Source: Simiduia litorea
GTDB lineage: Bacteria; Pseudomonadota; Gammaproteobacteria; Pseudomonadales; Cellvibrionaceae
Direction of reading: 5' to 3'
Assembly: GCF_042853465.1 (NCBI RefSeq)
Contig: NZ_AP031497.1
Coordinates: forward strand, 62,001-126,000
DNA length: 64,000 bases
The position numbers were made by a program, and so were the translations under genes. The notes beneath the pieces are model-generated. The model saw only the letters and a list, made by a program, of their open reading frames with translations, was not told the origin of the DNA and ran no database searches. Below are positions 16,674 to 26,062 of the stretch, one piece after another. The stretch's first letter is position 1; every line of letters begins with the position of its first letter.

Positions 16674-18803
16674 ATGAGACAAACGCATCATCGCTCATGC
16701 CATTTGTGCGAAGCTATTTGTGGGTTAGTGATAGAAACTGACGGCGAACAAATTGTTTCAATCAAAGGCGACAAGGACGATGTCTTTAGCAAAGGCTACA
16801 TTTGCCCAAAGGCTGTGGCTCTACAAGATATTCATACCGACCCAGACCGTATTACGGAGCCGATGCGCAAAACCGCGAATGGCTGGCAGCCCATCAGCTG
16901 GCCCGAGGCAATCGAGCTGGCGGCCGAGCAATTGTGTGCAGCGCAAGCTAACTTTGGCGATGACGCTGTTGCGATTTATGCCGGTAATCCCTCCATTCAC
17001 TCCTACGGTACCTGGCTTTATTCGGGCTATACCACGCGGGCGTTAAAAACCAAGAATCGCTTCTCAGCCACCTCGGTAGATCAGTTGCCACACCATGTGG
17101 TTGCGCTGCTTAGCTTTGGTCATTGGCTGCGTATTCCCGTGGTTGATATCGACCGCTGCCAATGGCTGCTCATGTTAGGCGCCAACCCTTTAGCGTCGAA
17201 TGGTAGTGTCATGACGGCACCGGATATGCCTAATCGGCTGAAGCGTTTAAAAGCCCGGCAGGGAAAGTTGTTGGTGGTAGACCCAAGGCGCACGGAGACG
17301 GCAAAAGTCGCCGATCTACACTTAGCCATGCCGCCGGGTAAAGATGTTTATTTACTGTTGGCCATGCTGCAACACCTCTTCGCCCAAAATTGGCAAAAGC
17401 TTGGTCGCTTTGAAGGCCTTGTGGATGGCATGGCCCAAGTAGTAGAGGCAGTCGCGCCTTTTACACCCGAAGTCGCCGAACAACATACGGGCATCAGTGC
17501 GGAAACGATTCGGCAGATAACCGCCGAGCTGGTTGCTGAACCCAAGGCTGCGGTGTACGGGCGCATGGGCGTATCGACCCAAGAGCACGGTACCTTGTGC
17601 CAGTGGGCGATTCAGTTGTTAAATTTATTGACCGGCCACATGGATGAAGTGGGTGGCCTGATGTTGAGTAACCCGGCCATCGACCCCGCCGGGCCCGGGT
17701 CTAATCCGCAGGGCTTCGATCGTCATCGCTCGCGGGTTCGTGGGTTACCGGAATTTGCTGGCGAATACCCCAGTGCGACATTGGCCGAGGAAATACTGAC
17801 CCCTGGCGCAGGGCAGATTAAAGCGCTGCTCACCATTGCCGGTAATCCGGTACTCTCTACGCCCAATGGTCGGCAGTTAGATGACGCCTTGAGCCAGCTC
17901 GATTTTATGGTTGCTGTAGATTTTTATATCAACGAGACCACTCGTCACGCCGATGTAATCTTGCCGCCGGTGTCGCCCTTGGAACGCGGGCATTACGATT
18001 ATATTTTTCATGCGCTAGGGGTGTATAACACCAGTCGTTTTTCAGCGCCGATTTTTCCTAAACCGGAAAACAGTAAACACGATTGGCAAATTTTTGTAGA
18101 GCTCGGAGACGCCATCCGCGCGTGCAAGGAAATGCCTGCGAAACAGAGCGTCAGCCCAGAGCAAGTACTGGATATGATGCTGCAGCAAGGTGCCCATAAA
18201 CTTGACTTAGCCACGCTGGAGCAACACCCCAGTGGTGTCGACTTGGGGCCACACATCTCGCGCATGGCGGCGTTATACAGCGAGGAAAATCCGGTTCGCT
18301 TGGCGCCCGAACAATTTATTCAAGCAGTTCGGAATTTAAACTGCGAGCATACAGAGCCAAAGGCACTAAAGTTAATTGGCCGTAGGCATACGCGCTCAAA
18401 CAATTCTTGGATGCACAACTATCATCGCCTGGTAAAGGGCAAGCGTCGCGACCAGTTGATGATGCACCCCAGCGATATGCAGGCCCGCCATATTACCGCA
18501 GAGGCCAAGGTGCTGATTAAGAGCCGCGTAGGCAGCGTTGTCGCCACTGTGCAAGCCTGTGAAGACCTATTGCCAGGTGTGGTGAGCTTACCCCATGGCT
18601 TTGGTCATAATAGGCTGGCCACCAAGCTCCACATTGCCGAACAACACGCTGGCGTAAGCGCTAACGATTTAACGGATGATCAGTATATTGATACCATCTC
18701 CGGTAACGCCGCCGTGAATGGCGTTAACGTTGAGGTTTGCCTTGTCAAACTAACGCCCAAGTCAAAAAGCTCTGAGCTCTGCATGGTTGCGCTTTCCGAT
18801 TAG
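16674..18803 (+). CDS. Molybdopterin-dependent oxidoreductase
   Basis: 709 residues from the ATG at 16674; an upstream TTG in the same frame adds an unlikely leader. The N-terminus has a [4Fe-4S] motif, CHLCEAIC with a fourth Cys in KGYICPKA. MopB domains for the bis-MGD cofactor and the C-terminal molydopterin-dinucleotide-binding domain (about 590-700) follow. There is no Tat signal, so it acts in the cytoplasm. Full-length homologues are annotated only as formate dehydrogenase- or nitrate reductase-like, and the substrate cannot be read here. No electron-transfer subunit or cofactor gene is adjacent. A MOSC protein gene lies 5 kb away but is probably unrelated. Confidence 0.85.
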   Translation: MRQTHHRSCHLCEAICGLVIETDGEQIVSIKGDKDDVFSKGYICPKAVALQDIHTDPDRITEPMRKTANGWQPISWPEAIELAAEQLCAAQANFGDDAVAIYAGNPSIHSYGTWLYSGYTTRALKTKNRFSATSVDQLPHHVVALLSFGHWLRIPVVDIDRCQWLLMLGANPLASNGSVMTAPDMPNRLKRLKARQGKLLVVDPRRTETAKVADLHLAMPPGKDVYLLLAMLQHLFAQNWQKLGRFEGLVDGMAQVVEAVAPFTPEVAEQHTGISAETIRQITAELVAEPKAAVYGRMGVSTQEHGTLCQWAIQLLNLLTGHMDEVGGLMLSNPAIDPAGPGSNPQGFDRHRSRVRGLPEFAGEYPSATLAEEILTPGAGQIKALLTIAGNPVLSTPNGRQLDDALSQLDFMVAVDFYINETTRHADVILPPVSPLERGHYDYIFHALGVYNTSRFSAPIFPKPENSKHDWQIFVELGDAIRACKEMPAKQSVSPEQVLDMMLQQGAHKLDLATLEQHPSGVDLGPHISRMAALYSEENPVRLAPEQFIQAVRNLNCEHTEPKALKLIGRRHTRSNNSWMHNYHRLVKGKRRDQLMMHPSDMQARHITAEAKVLIKSRVGSVVATVQACEDLLPGVVSLPHGFGHNRLATKLHIAEQHAGVSANDLTDDQYIDTISGNAAVNGVNVEVCLVKLTPKSKSSELCMVALSD

Positions 18804-18813
18804 CGAATGGCTG

Positions 18814-18850
18814 ATTGACGCTCTCTGAAAACCTATCGGAGAGCGTCAAT
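18814..18850 (+). other. Perfect 12-bp hairpin between oxidoreductase and DTW genes
   Basis: ATTGACGCTCTC and GAGAGCGTCAAT form a perfect 12-base stem with a 13-base loop, 10 bases after the oxidoreductase stop. No T-run follows, so it is either a Rho-assisted end, an mRNA-stability hairpin or a control site for the DTW gene 26 bases on. Confidence 0.6.
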
Positions 18851-18876
18851 GACCTAGCCCCCGAGATGGCTTTGTT

Positions 18877-19476
18877 ATGCCCAGTAAACGAAACATGTGT
18901 CAGGCTTGTCAGCTGCCGGCGTCGCGCTGTATTTGTACTTTCGCCAGTGCGATATCGAGCAACCTCTCGATGTCAGTTTTACAGCATCCAGACGAGCAGT
19001 TTCATCCAAAAAACACCTTAAGATTGGCGCAACTATGTCTGCCCAGTTTGAAGGTATTCGTCGGTGAAACAGCGGTGGATTTTTCCGCGCTTGAACAAGA
19101 GTGCGCGGCGCCTGAGGTCAAACCCTGTGTTATCTTTCCCACGCAAACAAGCCAAGCGCTGGAAACTGTCACTACGCATCAGGTGAATCACTTAATCTTC
19201 ATCGACGCGACATGGCGTAAAGCCTTCAAAATTTGGAGCGTAAATAGCTGGCTACACGCATTGCCCTGCTATCATTTTACCCGGGCACCGGAAAGTCAGT
19301 ATCACCTGCGCAAGACGTCGCGCGAACACGGCTTATCGAGCCTTGAAGCTATAGCCTATGGGCTTAGCTTGGTTGACAATGTTGATGTGGCGGCGCTGTA
19401 CGCCACACAACACTCATGGATGGAGCAAAAGCGGGCGATGATGCCCAAGGACATTCAAAAGCGCTATGAACCTTGA
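18877..19476 (+). CDS. DTW-domain tRNA-uridine aminocarboxypropyltransferase-like protein
   Basis: 199 residues. DTW proteins such as E. coli TapT (YfiP) move the 3-amino-3-carboxypropyl group of S-adenosylmethionine to uridines of tRNA. The N-terminal zinc cluster is present (Cys8, Cys11, Cys18, Cys20), and the signature reads FIDATW (Asp110, Thr112, Trp113). The YHLRKT segment typical of the family follows. It overlaps the downstream GNAT gene by 11 bases. A second DTW gene lies at 31485-32189, so the two may modify different positions. Confidence 0.82.
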   Translation: MPSKRNMCQACQLPASRCICTFASAISSNLSMSVLQHPDEQFHPKNTLRLAQLCLPSLKVFVGETAVDFSALEQECAAPEVKPCVIFPTQTSQALETVTTHQVNHLIFIDATWRKAFKIWSVNSWLHALPCYHFTRAPESQYHLRKTSREHGLSSLEAIAYGLSLVDNVDVAALYATQHSWMEQKRAMMPKDIQKRYEP

Positions 19477-19909
19477 GCAATTGCATGTCGTGCGACGGCA
19501 GGGCCTAGACCTACCGCTGGCAAATCAATTTTACAAGCGCGTTGATAAACGCCTTAAAGCCCGGGCAGATGAAATTGTTTGGCTGGCTAGTATCGACGCT
19601 CAAGCTATTGCGGGATTGCGCTTGCGCGCGCTGCCGTCCGGCGAACACCTAGTAACCGGTGTGTTGGTTGACCCAGACTGGCGCTGTCGCGGTGTCGCAC
19701 ATGCTCTGTTGCAGTCAGCTCGGATCGATTTCAGCCGCAACTACACCTACTTGTTCTGCGAACCGCAGTTGGTGCCTTTGTATAGCAAAGTTGGCTTTGT
19801 GCTCGTGCAAAAAGGTGACATGCCTGATCCCCTAATAGGACGCTGGCAGGCTTACCAGCGCAAGACCCCCGAGTTAGTCGCTATGTGTTATCGCCAATTA
19901 CCAAACTGA
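19466..19909 (+). CDS. GNAT-family N-acetyltransferase
   Basis: 147 residues. The acetyl-CoA-binding motif A is visible as VLVDPDWRCRGVAHALLQ (about 71-88), between the strands of a GNAT core. The substrate is unknown. It is translationally coupled to the DTW gene by an 11-base overlap. Some GNAT proteins acetylate tRNA, ribosomal proteins or small amines, so the pairing may be functional, but that is inference. Confidence 0.8.
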   Translation: MNLEQLHVVRRQGLDLPLANQFYKRVDKRLKARADEIVWLASIDAQAIAGLRLRALPSGEHLVTGVLVDPDWRCRGVAHALLQSARIDFSRNYTYLFCEPQLVPLYSKVGFVLVQKGDMPDPLIGRWQAYQRKTPELVAMCYRQLPN

Positions 19910-20039
19910 GTATTCATTAGAAACGATTGTTAGCACCCATTTACCCTGAGAGTAAGTGTATCTGTGCGTGTGCGAATGGTTTGCAAAACAGCGGCTTGCA
20001 ACGGACAATGTGGACACTGATTGAACGGCGTTGATAGCG

Positions 20040-20393
20040 ATGGGCAAATTATTTTTTAAGCTACACGATGTACCCGAGCATGAGGCGGAAGAGGTTCGCC
20101 ACATGTTAGATAAGGCCGGCATTGCCTATTATGAAACCAGCGCGGGAAATTGGGGCGTATCTTTAGCAGCACTTTGGTTGGCGCAGGAAAGTGATCTAGA
20201 AAACGCAAACGCATTATTAACAGAATTTCAGGAAAAATGGCGCCAAGAGTCACTGGCAGCACGGGAAAGTGAACCGCAAGAAACGCTCATGTCACGCCTA
20301 AAGCGAGAGCCGGTTAAGGTGACATTAGCGATTATAGCGGTAGCCGCCATTCTCTACTTATCGATTATGCCTTTCACTGGCGCTTGGTCTTGA
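20040..20393 (+). CDS. DUF6164-type small membrane protein
   Basis: 117 residues from the ATG at 20040; a TTG three codons earlier is in frame but lacks support. The N-terminal ferredoxin-like part begins MGKLFFKLHDVPEHEAEEVR, followed by a helix rich in Glu and Gln, then a C-terminal transmembrane segment (about 92-112). The family is widespread in Gammaproteobacteria with no assigned function. Its 3' end overlaps the convergent gene by 40 bases. Confidence 0.75.
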   Translation: MGKLFFKLHDVPEHEAEEVRHMLDKAGIAYYETSAGNWGVSLAALWLAQESDLENANALLTEFQEKWRQESLAARESEPQETLMSRLKREPVKVTLAIIAVAAILYLSIMPFTGAWS

Positions 20394-21388
20394 CCAAACA
20401 ATAAGCCGAAAAATTTTGCCCGCTGTGACGGTCCCGTATCGCGCTCGGTAAAATAGATAACATGCTGGCTTGCATCTGCCTGTGGGTCTAAGGTAATTCC
20501 CCACAACGGCTTGATTTGGTTGGGGACCAACGAGTAACGCGCATCGATAATACGGTTCCTATTGCTGCTGTCAACGGCGAGATAACCATTGGAAAACCAA
20601 TGAAAGCGTTCGATGTCTTTGGCCTGCTGCGAATTTTTTTCCAACCAGGGAAAGTCATCGTCAATATCTAATTTTTTTGCTTTCTCGCCGGCTATGTATT
20701 GGGTAGTGTGCAGTACACGCACGGCGTCCACATAAAAATCATCTTCCGTTTCGTACACAACTTTCCATAGCCATAAGTTGGCGAAGGTCGGTTTTGCTTC
20801 GAGATTAATAGGCGTGTGGTTGCGCTGTTGCGCCATAGCCCAGCCCGCAGCCTCGGCTCGATCGCGCTGCACAACGCCGAGTAATAGATAAGCTAAAGCC
20901 CAGGCCAAACCGAATTGTGCGAAACGTGGGCGTCGGGTGAGGTAGCCGATAATAACCAGTAGCAGCAAGGGTAGCGTGAACAGCGGGTCGATCACCGAAA
21001 CATTATTCCAGGCAACACGTGCACTCGATAACGGCCAAAATAGCTGCGTACCGAAGGTGGTGCATGCATCGAGTAGTGCATGCGTGGCATAACCTAAGGT
21101 GGAAAATAGAATGCTGAACTTTAGGCTGAGTTGAAATCGATTGCCAAAAACAGCGTAAAGTATCATTCCACAGATCAGGCCGCCAAAGGGAACAAACAAC
21201 AAAGAATGAGTGAATTGGCGGTGAAACTCTAAGAATAGTAAGGGATCTGTTGATGAGCGAATTAACACGTCGAGATCTGGCGCCATGCCGGCCAAAGCGC
21301 CAAACACGGTGGCGCCAACAATCTTTTGTTGCCGTGTGACAGCTTGCGGTAGTGCGGCGCCTAAAACACCTTGGGTGATTGGGTCCAT
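20354..21388 (-). CDS. YdjM-like membrane-bound metal-dependent hydrolase (DUF457 family)
   Basis: 344 residues from the ATG at 21388. The N-terminus reads MDPITQGVLGAALPQA, and the motifs GMAPDLDVL, FHRQFTHSLLF and YATHALLDACTTFGTQLFWP are the Asp/His clusters of the YdjM/DUF457 family. Four to five membrane helices fill the first 190 residues. A soluble C-terminal region of about 150 residues follows, longer than E. coli YdjM. The catalytic role is unproven for the family. Its 3' end overlaps the DUF6164 gene on the other strand. Confidence 0.8.
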   Translation of the reverse strand: MDPITQGVLGAALPQAVTRQQKIVGATVFGALAGMAPDLDVLIRSSTDPLLFLEFHRQFTHSLLFVPFGGLICGMILYAVFGNRFQLSLKFSILFSTLGYATHALLDACTTFGTQLFWPLSSARVAWNNVSVIDPLFTLPLLLLVIIGYLTRRPRFAQFGLAWALAYLLLGVVQRDRAEAAGWAMAQQRNHTPINLEAKPTFANLWLWKVVYETEDDFYVDAVRVLHTTQYIAGEKAKKLDIDDDFPWLEKNSQQAKDIERFHWFSNGYLAVDSSNRNRIIDARYSLVPNQIKPLWGITLDPQADASQHVIYFTERDTGPSQRAKFFGLLFGQDQAPVKGIIDK

Positions 21389-21535
21389 AGAAAACAATCC
21401 AATACTATGAAATTATCGAGTGCTGAGTGACTAGATGAGAATCGGCAGGGGCCAATCTGCTATCTTATGTTGAGTGTCAGTGTAAACGAATCGTCGGCAA
21501 TAGGGTGAATGTGTTGTCGGTAATAGGAGAGTAGG

Positions 21536-22756
21536 TTGCTTAATATCCTCAAGTCAGCATGGAAAACCAGTCGAGAGTTTACCGCTTCTCTATTGGTTAG
21601 CCAGCGTCGGTCCAATGTCAGTGATGAAGATGCGCAGTCAGGCGCGGCACTGTCGCCCCAGTCCATCTTGCGCAAGCGGGAGGACTTATCCGAGCAGCTT
21701 CCTCGCGCCCTAGTTGCTGCTTTCAACACGGAGCCGCTCGAACCAAATGATCCGCGCTTTGTTGGCCGCGAAGAAGAGCTGGCTGCGCTTTTGGATGCGC
21801 TCGAGGACTGGCGCAATGGCAGAGCGAGCCTTACGGCAATAACCGCACCCCATGGCGCAGGCATTACCAGCTTACTCAATCAGGTGCGCAGTAAAGTACA
21901 ACCCGCTGAAATCTTGAGCTGTTTAAGCTTGGCAATGCGACCTTGCTCGGCGGCGGAAGCCTTGCGCCTCATGAACAGCATTTTTGAATTTGAGCCGGCA
22001 CCTGAAACAGTTTCTGAAATGGTCTTGGCTATTAAAAATAGCCCACCCAGAGTGATCATCATTGATGATGGCCACATGCTGCTATCGCGTAAAATGGGTA
22101 ACATGGCTGCTGTGCAAACGATAGGTGCAATTTTAGTCGCCACCCAACACTGTCATTGCTGGATAGTTGGCTGTGCCAAGCAAGCTTGGCGTCGTTTATC
22201 GTTTCTCTATCAAAGTGATCGGTTTTTCAACCGTATTATTGAATTGGACTATTTTAGTGCCGGTGAAATGAGTGACATCATTGAGCGACGTTTTTATGGT
22301 TTGGGTTATGAGTGGAGTGAACGCTTAGCGCTGGAGGAGGATAAGGCAGATCCAATGCCAGCGAAATTTAAACAGTTACACGATATTTCCAATGGTTTAC
22401 CCGAAATGGCTTTCTTTTTCCTCTTGTTCGCTATGGAAAAAGAGCCGGACGTTGAGGCGTTTGGGCTCAGCCAATTTTCTCACTTGGATACCGGCATTAT
22501 TAAAACGTGCAGTGAAGAGGAGCTATTTAGCTTAGCGGAAATCTTTGTCCATGGCGTTATGGAGCATGCCGATCACGAAACGCTTTTTAGAATTAGTCCA
22601 GAGCAAAGCCTGTTGCGCTTAGAGCGGCTGTGCCGCGCTGGCATCTTGCACCGAATAGCCACAGGTGAACATTATACGAGTAACAGCTATTACCTATCGC
22701 CCATTCTTGCGCAGGCGATGGTATCTCATCTCGTACTCAGCAATAGACTCTACTAG
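21536..22756 (+). CDS. AAA/STAND-like ATPase with degenerate Walker A, paired with MscS
   Basis: 406 residues from a TTG start with AGGAGAG eight bases upstream. After a 70-residue leader, FVGREEELAALLDAL is a classic entry to AAA/ORC-type NTPases. The Walker A position reads APHGAGITS, with Ile110 (codon ATT) in place of the essential Lys. Walker B, RVIIIDDGHML (Asp177, Asp178), is intact. The C-terminal half looks like a winged-helix or helical lid. It ends nine bases before an MscS-type channel gene. It may be a nucleotide sensor or pseudo-ATPase that works with the channel. Confidence 0.75.
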   Translation: MLNILKSAWKTSREFTASLLVSQRRSNVSDEDAQSGAALSPQSILRKREDLSEQLPRALVAAFNTEPLEPNDPRFVGREEELAALLDALEDWRNGRASLTAITAPHGAGITSLLNQVRSKVQPAEILSCLSLAMRPCSAAEALRLMNSIFEFEPAPETVSEMVLAIKNSPPRVIIIDDGHMLLSRKMGNMAAVQTIGAILVATQHCHCWIVGCAKQAWRRLSFLYQSDRFFNRIIELDYFSAGEMSDIIERRFYGLGYEWSERLALEEDKADPMPAKFKQLHDISNGLPEMAFFFLLFAMEKEPDVEAFGLSQFSHLDTGIIKTCSEEELFSLAEIFVHGVMEHADHETLFRISPEQSLLRLERLCRAGILHRIATGEHYTSNSYYLSPILAQAMVSHLVLSNRLY

Positions 22757-22764
22757 GGGCCGTC

Positions 22765-23592
22765 GTGGAACAGACAGAAGAAACTCAAAATACGCTCAAC
22801 GTTATATTGGAAATTTTTTCTTTAGAAAAAGTAGCCTCAATTGCCTTGCTGTTTTTTATTGCTTGGTTGTTTTTAACTTTGTTTCAAATGCTGCTGTTGC
22901 GATTGACTGGGCAATTCCCACGATACCGATTGCTGCTGAACCGTATTTATCCAATTACTCGGGTGGTGCTGTGGGGAAGCACGGTTGTGTACGCCATTGT
23001 CGGCATTATTGCGCCTCACGAAAGCGTGTTATTTGCGGTAATGGGCTCGGCGGGTTTGGCGGTTGGTTTGGCGGCGCAAGACCCGATCAAGAATATGGTA
23101 GCCGGCTTAATCATTATGATTAATCCACCTTACCGCGTAGGAGATATGGTTACCTTAGCGGGTCACTACGGTGAAGTGGTAAAATTAGAGTGGAGCGTTA
23201 CTTGGCTCCGCACCTTTGATGACAACACCATCATGGTACCCAATGCCGAAGCGCTTAAAGGTGCGGTCTCAAACTCAAATAGCGGCGCCTTAGACGAGCA
23301 AATCTCGGTCAGTTTTATGTTACCGGTTCAAGCTGATCACATGTTGGCAATGCGCTTGGCGCGCGAAGCAACCTTGTGCTCGCCGTTTACCTTTCTAAAA
23401 AAGCCCATCACCATTAATCTCGAGTCGGCGCTTGAATGGGGTAACCCAGTCGTTAACGTTACAGTGAAGGCGTATGTGTTAGATGTTCGCTTAGAGAAAA
23501 AATTTGCCACGGATATTACTATTCGAGTGCTAGACGCCTACAAGACAGCAGGTTTAATGCCGGTTCAATTTGTAGAATTAAACCGTGCCTGA
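22765..23592 (+). CDS. Mechanosensitive ion channel, MscS family
   Basis: 275 residues from GTG with AGGGG upstream. Helices lie at about 20-42, 60-80 and 84-105. The pore helix carries GSAGLAVGLAAQDPIKN, the Gly/Ala-rich TM3 of MscS, followed by the beta domain (NPPYRVGDMVTLAGHYGEV) and the VPNAEAL segment. It is transcribed with the degenerate ATPase upstream and overlaps the MOSC gene by eight bases. A second MscS gene lies at 39181-39996. Confidence 0.9.
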   Translation: MEQTEETQNTLNVILEIFSLEKVASIALLFFIAWLFLTLFQMLLLRLTGQFPRYRLLLNRIYPITRVVLWGSTVVYAIVGIIAPHESVLFAVMGSAGLAVGLAAQDPIKNMVAGLIIMINPPYRVGDMVTLAGHYGEVVKLEWSVTWLRTFDDNTIMVPNAEALKGAVSNSNSGALDEQISVSFMLPVQADHMLAMRLAREATLCSPFTFLKKPITINLESALEWGNPVVNVTVKAYVLDVRLEKKFATDITIRVLDAYKTAGLMPVQFVELNRA

Positions 23593-24070
23593 AAAAGATC
23601 TCCAGCAATTATTACAAACCTTGCCACAGCGGGGGCGCGTGCAATGGCTGGCCGTTCGACCCGAGCGACGCGCGGCGATGATCATCGTCGACAGTGTGAT
23701 GGCGGAGGCGGGAAAAGGATTGATCGGGGATCGCTATAAAAGTGTTAACGGCAAGCGCCAAGTGACGCTGATTCAGGCTGAGCATTTACCCGCGATTGCG
23801 TCTCTGGTTGGTTTTAGTCAGCTAGACCCAGCGCGCCTACGGAGAAACATCGTCGTAAAAGGTATTAACCTGTTGGCATTAAAAGATAAAACTTTTCAAA
23901 TAGGTGACGCTGTTTTTCAGGGTAGCGGCCTAGCTCATCCTTGTTCGCGCATGGAAGAGGTGCTGGGCCCTGGCGGTTATAATGCGATGCGTGGGCACGG
24001 TGGTATTACCGCACTGGTTCAGAAAAGTGGTGTTATTCGCCTTCAAGATAGCGTTGTTTATAGCCTTTAG
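23585..24070 (+). CDS. MOSC-domain protein
   Basis: 161 residues from GTG, overlapping the MscS gene. MOSC domains bind sulfur carriers or the molybdenum cofactor and occur in MoCo sulfurases and YiiM-type reductases. The conserved ELR-like segment is LRRNIVVKGINLLAL, and the key Cys sits in HPCSRMEE (about 120-127). There is no N-terminal beta-barrel domain. An imperfect hairpin (24064-24085) spans the stop. Confidence 0.85.
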   Translation: MPEKDLQQLLQTLPQRGRVQWLAVRPERRAAMIIVDSVMAEAGKGLIGDRYKSVNGKRQVTLIQAEHLPAIASLVGFSQLDPARLRRNIVVKGINLLALKDKTFQIGDAVFQGSGLAHPCSRMEEVLGPGGYNAMRGHGGITALVQKSGVIRLQDSVVYSL

Positions 24071-24141
24071 TCGCATCGACTAAGGTCTGGGTTGTTGCTC
24101 AATGTGAGCCTCATATACTGGTTGTATCGATGAGGTGATGT

Positions 24142-26016
24142 ATGAGTTATCTGCAGGAATATCAAAAATCCCTTGCTAGCCCCGAGGCATTTTGGCGCGA
24201 AAAAGCGCGCGCTTTGGCCTGGTATCAAGCGCCGGAGACGATTCTAGCCAAAGACCAATACGGTATTGATCGATGGTTTGTCGACGCGGAAATGAATAGT
24301 TGCTATATGGCCGTCGATGTCCACATCGAGCAAGGTTATGGCGATCAAATAGCCCTGCACTATGATTCTCCGGTAACCGGTACCAAGCAATCTTTCAGCT
24401 ATACCCAGCTGCGCGACGACGTTGCGCGCTGCGCCGGTGCTCTGGTTGCGTTGGGTGTGGGCCGAGGTGATCGCGTCATTATTTACATGCCGATGATTCC
24501 GCAAGCGGTAATTGCTATGTTGGCATGCGCGCGTATTGGCGCAATACACTCGGTGGTCTTTGGTGGCTTTTCGGCTGCTGAGTTGGCAATACGCATTGAC
24601 GATGCGCAGCCTAGCGTTATTTTAACAGCGAGCTGCGGAATCGAGATCGACAAAATTATTGCTTACAAACCCATGCTCGATGAAGCCATTCGTGTGGCCC
24701 GTCATAAACCTAAACACTGTTTAGTCTACCAGCGCTCTATTGCTCCGGCAGAATTAGTCGCGCAGCGAGATATTGACTGGCAAGCTGCGTTAGATGACGC
24801 AATACCGGCAGATTGTGTTGCCGTAAAAGCGACTGATCCGCTCTATATTCTTTACACCTCCGGCACCACGGGCAAGCCGAAAGGTGTCGTGCGCGATAAC
24901 GGCGGTCATGCCGTTGCCATGCATTACAGTATGCGTGCCGTGTACAACATGCAGCGCGGCGATGTATTTTGGGCGGCTTCCGATGTTGGCTGGGTGGTGG
25001 GCCATTCTTATATTGTTTACGCGCCCTTGATCGCTGGGGTGACGAGTATTCTCTATGAAGGCAAGCCTGTGCGCACACCGGATGCGGGTGCATTTTGGCG
25101 GGTGATAGAGGAGTATCAAGTTAATGCCATCTTCGCGGCACCAACCGCCTTTCGCGCCATCAAAAAATCCGATCCAGAATCGGCACTATTGAACCCGTAC
25201 AATTTATCGAGCTTAAGAACGGTGTTTATGGCAGGCGAGCGTTTAGATCCGCCTACCTACCATTGGATCAAAAATCTACTGGGGCTACCGGTTATCGATC
25301 ATTGGTGGCAGACGGAAACGGGTTGGGCAATATGCGCTAACCTGATGGGCATTGAGAGCAAGCCGGTGAAAGCGGGTTCAGCAACATTACCTGTACCTGG
25401 TTTTGATGTGCACATTCTCGATCAAAATGGTGATCAAGTCGCATCGAATGAACAGGGCAGTGTGGCGATAAAACTTCCCTTGCCGCCCGGCTGTCTGACA
25501 ACAATCTGGGGTGATGTTGAGCGTTTTAAACAATCCTATCTCTCCGTATTTCCTGGCTACTATGTATCGGGCGATGGTGGTTATAAAGATGAAGAAGGCT
25601 ATGTATTCATCATGGGCCGCACCGATGATGTCATTAATGTAGCGGGGCATCGTCTCTCCACCGGCGAAATGGAAGAGGTTATTGCCGCTCACTCTGCTGT
25701 CGCCGAATGCGCTGTGGTGGGCATTCAATGTGAATTAAAAGGTCAGCAACCCGTGGCGTTGGTGATACTAAAAGATGGCCAGACAATGAGCCACGGTAAA
25801 ATTGAACTGGAATTGGTGGCTAAGGTAAGGGAAAAAATTGGCGCAGTGGCCTGCTTAAAAACCGTTAAAATTGTTCAGCAATTGCCAAAAACGCGCAGTG
25901 GAAAAATATTGCGGAAATTAATTCGGCAAATTGCCGACGGTGAAAACTATTTGCTGCCGTCGACAATTGATGATCCTACCAGCATAGGAATTATTACACA
26001 GGCATTTCAACGCTAG
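24142..26016 (+). CDS. prpE: Propionyl-CoA synthetase
   Basis: Activates propionate to propionyl-CoA through an acyl-adenylate in the cytoplasm. It has 624 residues, the size of PrpE. The AMP-binding P-loop reads YTSGTTGKPKGVVRDNGG; RDNGG is typical of PrpE rather than of acetyl-CoA synthetase. WWQTETGWAIC and the adenylate motif YVSGDGGYKDEEGY follow. The C-terminal acetylatable Lys lies in PKTRSGKILRK (about 588). No prpBCD genes are beside it, so it may serve isolated propionate salvage. Confidence 0.9.
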   Translation: MSYLQEYQKSLASPEAFWREKARALAWYQAPETILAKDQYGIDRWFVDAEMNSCYMAVDVHIEQGYGDQIALHYDSPVTGTKQSFSYTQLRDDVARCAGALVALGVGRGDRVIIYMPMIPQAVIAMLACARIGAIHSVVFGGFSAAELAIRIDDAQPSVILTASCGIEIDKIIAYKPMLDEAIRVARHKPKHCLVYQRSIAPAELVAQRDIDWQAALDDAIPADCVAVKATDPLYILYTSGTTGKPKGVVRDNGGHAVAMHYSMRAVYNMQRGDVFWAASDVGWVVGHSYIVYAPLIAGVTSILYEGKPVRTPDAGAFWRVIEEYQVNAIFAAPTAFRAIKKSDPESALLNPYNLSSLRTVFMAGERLDPPTYHWIKNLLGLPVIDHWWQTETGWAICANLMGIESKPVKAGSATLPVPGFDVHILDQNGDQVASNEQGSVAIKLPLPPGCLTTIWGDVERFKQSYLSVFPGYYVSGDGGYKDEEGYVFIMGRTDDVINVAGHRLSTGEMEEVIAAHSAVAECAVVGIQCELKGQQPVALVILKDGQTMSHGKIELELVAKVREKIGAVACLKTVKIVQQLPKTRSGKILRKLIRQIADGENYLLPSTIDDPTSIGIITQAFQR

Positions 26017-26062
26017 CTTCTAGCTGCTGTAATAGCTCTGAAATCTAACGGGCCTTGCTGCA

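Noticed and set aside
24064..24085. Hairpin over the MOSC stop codon as a terminator
   Set aside because: Seven-base stem, a bulge and no T-run; too weak to call a terminator.
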